Assembly: GCA_964506075.1 (NCBI GenBank)
Contig: CAZDKO010000052.1
Location: forward strand, 1-5,900
Origin: CAZDKO01 sp964506075 [NCBI: uncultured bacterium]
GTDB taxonomy: Bacteria > CAZDME01 > JAYEMH01
Direction: 5' to 3'
DNA length: 5,900 nucleotides
Part shown: one piece after another, positions 1 through 5,900 of the stretch
How positions within the stretch are numbered: position 1 is the first letter of the stretch
How the letters are laid out: every line of letters begins with the position of its first letter
Translations under genes and position numbers: made by a program
Notes under the pieces: generated by a model
Database searches by the model: none
Told to the model about the DNA's origin: nothing
The model's input: only the letters and a program-made list of their open reading frames with translations

Positions 1-2
1 AC

Positions 3-716
3 TATCTGGTTTCTGCATTAGGCGTTAAAGAACTCCAGATTATGGATGACGTATTCACTTTATACCCGGAAAGAGTAAAAGAATTGTGTAAAAAAATGAT
101 GGAAAGAAAGAAAAGAATTAAATTTGCCTTAGGAGGCGGGATAAGAGCGGATCTCGGCGACCAGGAAATGTTTGAGCTTTTGAGGAAAGCCGGATGCTAT
201 ATGGTTCCCATAGCGATTGAATCAGGGTCTCAGGAAGTTTTAGACAGGATTAATAAAAAACTTAATCTTGAAAAAGTTCAGCATACAATCAACATAGCCA
301 AGCGTGCCGGATTAAGGACCCCTTTATTTTTTATCGTTGGTTTACCGTTTGAAAATTTAGAAACAATGCGCCAGACGGTCAATTTAGCTAAAAAAATAAC
401 GGTTGACCAGGCTCATTTTTTCATCGCCACCCCTTTTCCCGGGACAAAATTCTATGAAATAGTGAAAAATAACGGCTGTTTTTTAATTGATATGGCTACA
501 ACTTCTACTAATTATGAATACGGCCCGGCCGTTTATGAAACCGGTTCTTTAAAGGCAAGAGATGTTGAAGATGTATATAAGAAAGCCCAGAAAGAATTCC
601 ATTTTAGATTTAAATACATCTGGTGGATATTAAGCACTCCTATTGTCGATTTTAAAATTATGCCGGGTTTACTCTGGGAGAGACTCTCCGTTCTTTTTCC
701 GAACTACAAAAAGTAA
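3..716 (+). CDS. B12-type radical SAM protein, 5'-truncated (C-terminal part)
   Basis: The frame is open from the left edge and ends at TAA 714-716, giving 237 visible residues. An internal ATG at 42 is not the start, because the residues before it (YLVSALGVKELQI) already belong to the fold and lead into the MDDVFT strand. What is visible is the second half of a radical SAM barrel: GGIRADL near visible residue 45, AGCYM...IESGSQE near 63-78, IVGLPFEN near 111-118 and PFPGTKFYE near 144-152. These match the order in cobalamin-binding radical SAM proteins (BchE/HpnP-like superfamily). The CxxxCxxC motif and any B12-binding domain must lie upstream of the window, so B12 dependence is inferred from the neighbours and the motif style. 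The GLPFE motif replaces the usual GLPGE. The tail is aromatic and hydrophobic (FKYIWWILSTP, then LLWERLSVLF), possibly a membrane-contacting end. The next gene follows after 10 bp. Substrate unknown; the superfamily call is firm. Confidence 0.9.
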   Translation, partial: YLVSALGVKELQIMDDVFTLYPERVKELCKKMMERKKRIKFALGGGIRADLGDQEMFELLRKAGCYMVPIAIESGSQEVLDRINKKLNLEKVQHTINIAKRAGLRTPLFFIVGLPFENLETMRQTVNLAKKITVDQAHFFIATPFPGTKFYEIVKNNGCFLIDMATTSTNYEYGPAVYETGSLKARDVEDVYKKAQKEFHFRFKYIWWILSTPIVDFKIMPGLLWERLSVLFPNYKK

Positions 717-719
717 GGA
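715..719 (+). promoter_or_regulatory. Shine-Dalgarno AAGGA setting the start at 727
   Basis: AAGGA overlaps the TAA stop of the preceding gene and sits 7 nt before ATG 727. This decides the start of the second gene. The in-frame ATG at 643 lies inside the previous gene and would add 28 residues with no resemblance to the usual MKIVLVN-type beginning of B12-binding domains. Confidence 0.75.
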
Positions 720-726
720 TACCGAT

Positions 727-2181
727 ATGAAAATAGTATTGGTTAATTCAACCTCCGCCTTGGTTAAACAAAATTTTATATACAAAAATTTTGTTTTGCC
801 TCTTTTGCCGGCCGGCTTGGGATATATTGGTGCTGTGCTCAAAAAGAATGGTCACCACGTCACGGCAATAGATCTTCTGGCAAATAAAATCTCAGATGAT
901 GAGTTCCTTGGAAAAATTTATCATGATAAGCCTGATATCGTCGGATTTTCCTGCCTTACCAGTTCAGCCAGCAGAGCGGTTATTCTGGCCAGAAAGATTA
1001 AACAGTTTTGTCCGGAAATAATATTAATCTGGGGGAATATGCACGCCACCATATTTGCACAGGAATTACTTTCTGAGGGTCTGGTTGATGTAGTTGTCCG
1101 TGGAGAAGGCGAAAAAACGATGTCTGAACTTGTTCTGGCAATAGAAAATAAAACCGGCCTGCAAAATGTTCAGGGTATAAGTTATGGAAAGGATGGACAG
1201 GTTTTTCATAATCAGGACAGGGAACTTATTGATGATTTAGACGATTTAATCTATCCGGCGTGGGATTTATTTGATTTTAAATATTACCGGAAGGGATGTC
1301 CGATGATATCTTTAAACGACATGGCCATACCCATTGTCGGTTCAAGAGGATGTCCTTATGATTGTATTTTTTGTTCTCAAGAGAAGTTTTATAAAAAGGC
1401 GCGGTTTAGAGAGACAGTTAAAATTGTTGATGAAATAGAGTATATGCATGAAAGATATAAGGCTAAATTTTTTGGATTTACCGACGCTAATTTCCCATTT
1501 TCCATAAAGCAGGGATTGGAATTCTGCGACCGGATAATTAACCGGGGCCTCCATAGAAAAATTAAGTGGGTCACGGAAACCAGAGCGGATTTAGTGAATG
1601 TAGAACTGCTGAAAAGAATGAAAGAAGCGGGTTTACACGCCATTATGTATGGATTTGAAGTCGGGAATGCCGAGATTTTGAAAAGTCTTAAAAAAGGGAC
1701 TACTCTGGAGCAGGCCAGAAAGGCGATGGAAGATACTAGACAGGTAGGCGTGCTTAGTTTGGGTTTATTTATGCTGGGTTTACCGGGAGAAACCAGGTTA
1801 ACCTGTGAAGATACAATAAGATTTGCCAAGGAATTAGATTGTGACTTCGCAAAATTTAATATTATCGTTCCTTATCCCGGCTCAAAATTATTTGAAGACT
1901 TTAAAGGAAAGAACTTGATTATGCAGAATCCAGACGCAGCTACGGCCTGGCTTGACTGGTTTGGTTATAGCGATGGCAACCTTATTTATGCGCCGGAAGG
2001 AATGACCGGTAAAGAATTAATAGATTTTCAAAGGAAAGCCATGTTTCAATTCTACGTGAGACCTAAAATGATAATGAAGCATTTATTTAAAAGGACCATA
2101 AGTTTAAGAAATATTCTGCTGGGAGGGTTTTTATTATTGACTAAATATTTGAACTCCCTGTTCACTCAAAAGAAAGTTTAA
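727..2181 (+). CDS. B12-binding domain / radical SAM protein (484 aa)
   Basis: Complete protein; ATG 727 is chosen for the AAGGA 7 nt upstream and the MKIVLVNS opening. Residues 1 to about 145 form a Rossmann-like cobalamin-binding domain: LPAGLGYIGAVLKKNGHHV (28-45), PDIVGFSCLTSS (69-80), IWGNMHAT (101-108) and VVRGEGEKT (123-131). The radical SAM domain starts near 200 with C209-x3-C213-x2-C216 in SRGCPYDCIFCSQ, where the three cysteines hold the [4Fe-4S] cluster that cleaves SAM. Later motifs are GFTDANF (250-256), TETRADL (283-289), GFEVGN (309-314), LGLPGET (350-356) and PYPGSKLFE (382-390). The DxHxxG cobalamin-ligand motif of methionine-synthase-type domains is absent, as in many class B radical SAM enzymes. 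The C-terminus is basic and hydrophobic (RNILLGGFLLLTKYL, 461-475). Family members catalyse C-methylation, ring formation or other radical chemistry on lipids, tetrapyrroles and natural products; which applies here is unknown. The stop overlaps the next start by one base. Confidence 0.93.
   Translation: MKIVLVNSTSALVKQNFIYKNFVLPLLPAGLGYIGAVLKKNGHHVTAIDLLANKISDDEFLGKIYHDKPDIVGFSCLTSSASRAVILARKIKQFCPEIILIWGNMHATIFAQELLSEGLVDVVVRGEGEKTMSELVLAIENKTGLQNVQGISYGKDGQVFHNQDRELIDDLDDLIYPAWDLFDFKYYRKGCPMISLNDMAIPIVGSRGCPYDCIFCSQEKFYKKARFRETVKIVDEIEYMHERYKAKFFGFTDANFPFSIKQGLEFCDRIINRGLHRKIKWVTETRADLVNVELLKRMKEAGLHAIMYGFEVGNAEILKSLKKGTTLEQARKAMEDTRQVGVLSLGLFMLGLPGETRLTCEDTIRFAKELDCDFAKFNIIVPYPGSKLFEDFKGKNLIMQNPDAATAWLDWFGYSDGNLIYAPEGMTGKELIDFQRKAMFQFYVRPKMIMKHLFKRTISLRNILLGGFLLLTKYLNSLFTQKKV
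2168..2176 (+). promoter_or_regulatory. Weak purine-rich ribosome binding site for the third gene
   Basis: AAAAGAAAG precedes two candidate in-frame starts, ATG 2181 (4 nt away) and ATG 2187 (10 nt away). Neither spacing is ideal. The TAATG overlap with the preceding stop suggests coupled re-initiation, so 2181 is kept. Choosing 2187 would remove only two residues. Confidence 0.35.
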
Positions 2182-3806
2182 TGATAATGCCGACAAACTG
2201 TTTGTTAATTCACACGCCAAAACTTAATAGCTTTTATAGATTATACGGTAATCATATGTTTGGTATGTATATGCCTATGGGATTGTTGTCAATTGCCGAT
2301 TATGTTAACCGAAACGGGTATCCAACCGAAGTTATACATCTGGGTATAGAATTAATCAATGACAGGCATTTTTCTATCGTTGATTATGTAAAAAAATGCT
2401 CACCCGGACTTATTGGTTTTAATGTCCACTGGCATCAGCAATCTTACGATGTTATTGAAATTGCCAGAAAAATTAAAATAGAATCTCCCGGAATTTTTAT
2501 TGTTCTGGGAGGATTAACAGCCGGTTATTTTCATAAGGATATATTAAACAATTTTAATTATATTGACGGAGTTATTCAAGGCGACGGGGAAATACCTTTT
2601 TTAAGGTTAGCGGAAAAAATATGCGGAGAAACTGAAGATTTGTCCGGTGTCCCGAATTTAACCTGGAGAAAAAACGGGAATATCATGATAAACGAGGCGT
2701 TTTTTGTTCCGGATTCAAAAGATTTGGATAGCTTTAATTTTACGAATTTCAATCTTTTGAAAAATTATAAACTTTACATGGAATATGCAAAGATTCCGTG
2801 GTTCTGGATTCACGGAATTAATAAATGGCTGAACATGAGACTTTCTCAATTAAACCGGGTATTCCCTTTACCTATGTTTAGAGGATGCCCGGTCAATTGC
2901 AGCTTTTGCGGCGGCAGTAAAATGTCGCAAAAACTGATTAACAGAAGAACCGATGTGTCAATCCGCTCTATTGATAAAGTTATCGATTCGGTTAAAGAAG
3001 CTAAAAAATACGGTTACAACACGATATTCATCGAGCATCTCTGTCTTGAGGAAAGAGAGGAATATTTTTATTCTCTGTTTCGTAAGATAGAAGAAGAAAA
3101 GATAAAAATAAATTGTATCTTGGAATGCGGACCGCTTCCTTCCGGACGTCTTATTAATTTATTTAAGCGGACATTTTTAAACCATACCTCCATGATTTTA
3201 CTTTCACCTGAATCCAGTTCTGAAACGGTCAGAAGAATAAATAAAGGCTATTATTTCAGTAATCAGGAATTGATGGAAACACTCCGGTTAACGAGTGTTC
3301 TTAAGATACCGGTTGAAATGTGTTTTGCCGTTGGTTTACCTTTTGAAAGCATCCGTGAGCTTGAAGAAACCAGAGAATATCAACGTTTTTTAAAAAACAA
3401 ATTCAAAGATACCGTTACCATGCGAACTCAACTGATAGAACTGGATCCCGGTTCGCCGATGTATGAAAACCCTTCCAGATATCATATAGTGAGAGAGAAA
3501 ACATCTTTTCTGGATTTTTATTACCAGAATCAAATGCCATTAGATAACCGCTTCGGCATCAAACTCGGTTACCGCCATCAGAATAGCGGCCAGCCGCCGG
3601 AAACAATTTCTTCTTTAAACGAATTAAATCAAACGGAGAAGTTATTGCAAACAAAAATGTGCAATGATTTTTGCCGGATAAATAATCTTTTTAAAACAAG
3701 AGCGAGGTTTGTTGAGCCGTATATTTCTTGTTTGTCAAAATGCATTTGCTGGCTGATGCATATATTCTGGAAGATAAAACGGCAGGATAAAATCATAATA
3801 AAATGA
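2181..3806 (+). CDS. Divergent B12-binding / radical SAM protein, CGGS type (541 aa)
   Basis: N-terminal cobalamin-binding-like domain, about 1-160: MPMGLLSIADYVNRNGYPTE (31-50), GLIGFNVHWHQQ (76-87), VLGGLTAGYF (108-117) and VIQGDGEIPF (131-140). A longer aromatic-rich linker (about 183-233, with IPWFWIHGINKW) leads to the radical SAM domain, whose cluster motif is C236-x3-C240-x2-C243 followed directly by GGS. Further motifs are IFIEHLCLEE (282-291), LLSPESSSETVRRINKG (340-356, the counterpart of IESGSQE in its neighbours), VGLPFE (384-389) and LDPGSPMYENP (421-431). No DxHxxG cobalamin-ligand motif is present. The tail holds five cysteines (C494, C498, C517, C521, C523) beside a hydrophobic WLMHIFWKIK end. 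It is clearly a B12-type radical SAM protein but not a close paralogue of its neighbours, and may belong to a separate subfamily with its own chemistry. It starts on the preceding stop (1-nt overlap) and overlaps the methyltransferase by ATGA. Substrate unknown. Confidence 0.92.
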   Translation: MIMPTNCLLIHTPKLNSFYRLYGNHMFGMYMPMGLLSIADYVNRNGYPTEVIHLGIELINDRHFSIVDYVKKCSPGLIGFNVHWHQQSYDVIEIARKIKIESPGIFIVLGGLTAGYFHKDILNNFNYIDGVIQGDGEIPFLRLAEKICGETEDLSGVPNLTWRKNGNIMINEAFFVPDSKDLDSFNFTNFNLLKNYKLYMEYAKIPWFWIHGINKWLNMRLSQLNRVFPLPMFRGCPVNCSFCGGSKMSQKLINRRTDVSIRSIDKVIDSVKEAKKYGYNTIFIEHLCLEEREEYFYSLFRKIEEEKIKINCILECGPLPSGRLINLFKRTFLNHTSMILLSPESSSETVRRINKGYYFSNQELMETLRLTSVLKIPVEMCFAVGLPFESIRELEETREYQRFLKNKFKDTVTMRTQLIELDPGSPMYENPSRYHIVREKTSFLDFYYQNQMPLDNRFGIKLGYRHQNSGQPPETISSLNELNQTEKLLQTKMCNDFCRINNLFKTRARFVEPYISCLSKCICWLMHIFWKIKRQDKIIIK

Positions 3807-4444
3807 AGATAATTCCTGAATTCCTGAGAACCTTTGAAGAAAAAGTTGTTTATGTGTGTTTTCCGCGCTTATTTGATTTTATCGTCAGGAACCGTTTATC
3901 CCCGGTAAATAGAAACCTTGCTCTCATGCCGTTGATTGAGAATAAAATCACCCTTGATTTAGGCTGCGGTACGGCTCATCTACCGATTAAATTGACAAAA
4001 TTAAGCAACAAGGCCTTTATAATCGGAGTGGATAATTCTAAAGATTTGTTAAAAGTGGCGTTAAGGAGAAAAAACGTTGAAAAGCTGAACGGCCAAAATC
4101 TTTATTTTGTCCGCGCCGATGCTCATTGTATTCCGTTCCCGGATACGTCTTTTGATTTTATAATCAGTACCGGTTCTCTTCATCATTGGAATGACGTCTC
4201 TAAAGTTTTAAATGAAATATTCCGGGTTTTAAAAAGAAACGGACAGGTACGCATATATGACCAGAAGAAATGCGATTCTTTTAAAAAAATAAAGAAGGCA
4301 TTTTTTGATTATAAATTTATAGGTCTGGGACTAAGTGCCTTACCGGATGATAAAATTAAAGAATATTTACGAAATTCCAATTTTAATGATTATGAGATTA
4401 TGGAAGACGATGTTTCTATTGAAATAAGGCTGCTAAAAACTTAA
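3803..4444 (+). CDS. Class I SAM-dependent methyltransferase (Methyltransf_11 type, 213 aa)
   Basis: Small cytosolic Rossmann-fold methyltransferase, transferring a methyl group from SAM to an unknown acceptor. Visible motifs: motif I LDLGCGT (51-57), the glycine-rich SAM loop; GVDNSKDLL (75-83), where D77 sits at the end of strand 2 and should bind the ribose hydroxyls; RADAHCIPFPDTSFDFI (104-120); STGSLHHW (122-129); and RVLKRNGQVRI (141-151). The order and spacing fit the UbiE/Methyltransf_11 group. About 45 residues precede motif I, including a hydrophobic/basic stretch (VYVCFPRLFDFIVRNRL) that could cover the active site or bind the substrate. The C-terminal part is short. The start codon overlaps the preceding stop (ATGA), and the nearest AGGA is about 15 nt away, so translation is probably coupled to the upstream gene. 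O-, N- and C-methylation cannot be told apart from sequence. Confidence 0.9.
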   Translation: MKIIPEFLRTFEEKVVYVCFPRLFDFIVRNRLSPVNRNLALMPLIENKITLDLGCGTAHLPIKLTKLSNKAFIIGVDNSKDLLKVALRRKNVEKLNGQNLYFVRADAHCIPFPDTSFDFIISTGSLHHWNDVSKVLNEIFRVLKRNGQVRIYDQKKCDSFKKIKKAFFDYKFIGLGLSALPDDKIKEYLRNSNFNDYEIMEDDVSIEIRLLKT

Positions 4445-4454
4445 AGAAGAAAGA

Positions 4455-4479
4455 TTAAGCGAGGTTTAAACCCCTTAAG
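4455..4479 (+). other. Small inverted repeat in the 40-bp spacer before the fifth gene
   Basis: The spacer contains a perfect 10-bp palindrome GGTTTAAACC (4463-4472), flanked by TTAAG (4455-4459) and its complement CTTAA (4474-4478) with an uneven internal gap. A purine-rich GAGG (4461-4464) lies in the left arm, 20 nt before ATG 4485. No T-run follows, so it does not look like an intrinsic terminator. It could be a weak RNA hairpin, a protein site, or chance in AT-rich DNA. Confidence 0.3.
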
Positions 4480-4484
4480 ATATA

Positions 4485-5900
4485 ATGAAAAAAGTTATTC
4501 TTATAAACCCACCGTACAGAAGAATTCTCCATAATCTCAGCGGGGTCTATCCGCTGCCTCCTCTGGGGTTGGCATACATTGCTGCCGTCTTGGAAAAGAA
4601 TCACTTTGATGTTGAGATTATAGATATGCCGGCTCTTAATATGTCCGTAGAATCATTAAAAGCCTATTTAAAAGGTGACCGGGGTTTCTTATACGGAATA
4701 AGTTGTAAAATTATTAATCTTAACCATGGAATCAAAATCGCCCGGATAATAAAAGATATAAATCCGGGAGCCAGGGTAATTCTTGGCGGCCGATGTAATG
4801 TTTTCCCGCCGGAACAGATTTTAAAATACGGTAAAGATTTTGACGTGCTGGTCAGGGGAGAAGGTGAAGAAGTCACGTTAGAGCTGTTTAATAATCTGCG
4901 GGACAACGGGGAATTCAAAAATTTGGGTAAAGTCAGGGGTATTTCTTACCGGGATGGAAATCGTGTTGTTACGACCGGTACACGGCCTTATCTGGATTTA
5001 AACAATCTTCCGCTGCCATCCCGGCATTTATTACCAAATAAAAATTACAGGATGCATCCGCCTTTTAACCTTTATCCGCCGGTTACTCTGGTGGAAACGA
5101 GCCGGGGATGTGAATATAATTGTATTTTTTGCACCTTGCCTGAGCCGTTTCGACAGAGAACCGTTAATAATGTCATGGAAGAGCTGAGAGAATTGGTGAG
5201 TAAATTTAAAATAAAAGAAATCCATTTTGTTGACCCTAATTTTACCTTTGATAAAGAACAAACAATTAAATTATGCGATTGTATTTTGAAAGACGATTTA
5301 AACATTAAGTGGACCTGTAAAACACGGGTAGATCTGGTCTCTGAAGATTTATTGAAGCTTATGGTTCGGGCTGGTTGTTATATGATTTCATACGGAATAG
5401 AATCAGGTTCTCAGGAGATTTTAAACAGTTTAAATAAAAACATTACCGTTACTCAAATTGAAGACGCTTTTAATTTAACGAGAAAACATAAAATCAGAAC
5501 CCTTGGTTATGTCATTGTTGGCTCTCCTGGAGAAAATGATAATTCCATTAAGGAAACCTACAAACTGGTTAAAAGAATTAAACCGGACTTTGTTTTATAT
5601 GGAGAATTTTTACCTGACCCGAAATCGGCATTTGCTAATCAGCTAATAAATGCTGCCTCTTTACGGCATGATGATTTATTTGAATTTTATGCTTTGGATG
5701 TTAATATCTTTAGGGACAGAACTGTAGCCGGTATCAATAGTAAAGATGTGAATAAATGGCTTTCTTTTCTTAACCGGTCGTTCTATTTTAACCTTTTCTA
5801 TATTATGCAAAGATTAAAAAATATCCGTAATATGAATGATTTGCTGAACCAGATAAAGGGTGCATACTTTATCCTGAAAGATAAATTAAGCGCCGGTGCC
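4485..5900 (+). CDS. B12-binding domain / radical SAM protein, 3'-truncated by window end
   Basis: Open from ATG 4485 to the right edge (472 codons, no stop). The start is well fixed: an in-frame TAA lies at 4476-4478, and the protein opens MKKVILINPPY, typical of this superfamily. The cobalamin-binding-like domain covers about 1-150: PLPPLGLAYIAAVLEKNHFDVEIID (23-47), ILGGRCNVFPPE (99-110) and VLVRGEGEE (121-129). The radical SAM cluster motif is C209-x3-C213-x2-C216 in SRGCEYNCIFCTLP. Later motifs are HFVDPNFTFD (247-256), CKTRVDL (278-284), AGCYMISYGIESGSQEIL (296-313) and VIVGSPGEN (343-351). DxHxxG is absent. The AGCYM/IESGSQE block is nearly the same as in the first, truncated gene, suggesting these two are the closest paralogues. 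The final visible stretch (FYFNLFYIMQRLKN, 433-446) resembles the C-terminal tails of the family, so few residues are probably missing. It lies 40 bp after the methyltransferase with no good Shine-Dalgarno at normal spacing. Substrate unknown. Confidence 0.92.
   Translation, partial: MKKVILINPPYRRILHNLSGVYPLPPLGLAYIAAVLEKNHFDVEIIDMPALNMSVESLKAYLKGDRGFLYGISCKIINLNHGIKIARIIKDINPGARVILGGRCNVFPPEQILKYGKDFDVLVRGEGEEVTLELFNNLRDNGEFKNLGKVRGISYRDGNRVVTTGTRPYLDLNNLPLPSRHLLPNKNYRMHPPFNLYPPVTLVETSRGCEYNCIFCTLPEPFRQRTVNNVMEELRELVSKFKIKEIHFVDPNFTFDKEQTIKLCDCILKDDLNIKWTCKTRVDLVSEDLLKLMVRAGCYMISYGIESGSQEILNSLNKNITVTQIEDAFNLTRKHKIRTLGYVIVGSPGENDNSIKETYKLVKRIKPDFVLYGEFLPDPKSAFANQLINAASLRHDDLFEFYALDVNIFRDRTVAGINSKDVNKWLSFLNRSFYFNLFYIMQRLKNIRNMNDLLNQIKGAYFILKDKLSAGA

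Noticed and set aside
42-44. ATG 42 as the true start of the first gene
   Set aside because: The frame is open back to position 3 and the residues before it fit the radical SAM fold. A protein starting here would lack the cluster cysteines.
643-726. Upstream in-frame ATG extending the second gene by 28 residues
   Set aside because: It lies inside the end of the first gene, the added residues do not resemble the family N-terminus, and ATG 727 has AAGGA at 7 nt.
1342-1829. Two open frames on the minus strand opposite the second gene
   Set aside because: They lie wholly opposite a well-supported radical SAM gene, overlap each other and show no recognisable motif; they are shadows.
4455-4484. 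Intrinsic terminator after the methyltransferase
   Set aside because: The inverted repeat is weak and uneven, and no run of T follows it.
4481-4486. Perfect TATAAT resembling a -10 promoter box
   Set aside because: It overlaps the ATG of the fifth gene, so a transcript from it would begin inside the coding region, and the sequence 17 bp upstream is not like TTGACA.
4664-4918. Minus-strand open frame of 84 codons opposite the fifth gene
   Set aside because: Low-complexity Ser/Pro/Leu composition and full overlap with conserved coding sequence on the + strand.
5031-5305. Two overlapping minus-strand open frames opposite the fifth gene's cluster motif
   Set aside because: They oppose the CxxxCxxC region of a clear gene and show no domain features.

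Overview
This is an AT-rich window (by eye around 38-40% G+C), densely coding, with all five genes on the + strand. It looks bacterial: there is a Shine-Dalgarno-type AAGGA before one gene, ATGA and TAATG stop/start overlaps, and very short spacers. The concentration of cobalamin-binding radical SAM proteins points to an anaerobic or microaerophilic lifestyle. Tandem arrays of this kind are common in genomes of uncultured anaerobes (Omnitrophota, Planctomycetota and Desulfobacterota-like lineages, among others). The sequence alone does not fix the taxon.

Layout: (1) positions 3-716, the C-terminal part of a radical SAM protein whose start lies before the window; (2) 727-2181, a complete B12-binding/radical SAM protein of 484 aa; (3) 2181-3806, a complete but divergent B12-binding/radical SAM protein of 541 aa with a C-x3-C-x2-C-G-G-S cluster motif and a cysteine-rich tail; (4) 3803-4444, a small class I SAM-dependent methyltransferase of 213 aa; (5) 4485-5900, a fourth B12-binding/radical SAM protein that runs off the right edge (472 codons visible) and begins after a 40-bp spacer, the longest non-coding stretch in the window. 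No RNA gene, mobile element, CRISPR array or clear terminator was seen.

The spacings (10 bp, 1-nt overlap, 4-nt overlap, 40 bp) suggest a single transcript with translational coupling. The most economical reading is a biosynthetic or modification operon in which several class B (cobalamin-dependent) radical SAM enzymes and one conventional methyltransferase tailor a common product. The product cannot be named from this window: no precursor peptide, glycosyltransferase, polyketide/NRPS, isoprenoid or squalene-hopene gene is visible. Lipid or other membrane-associated substrates are conceivable because several of the proteins end in hydrophobic, basic, aromatic-rich tails, but this is inference. 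At least two of the radical SAM genes (first and last) share closely matching stretches, so the array probably grew in part by duplication.
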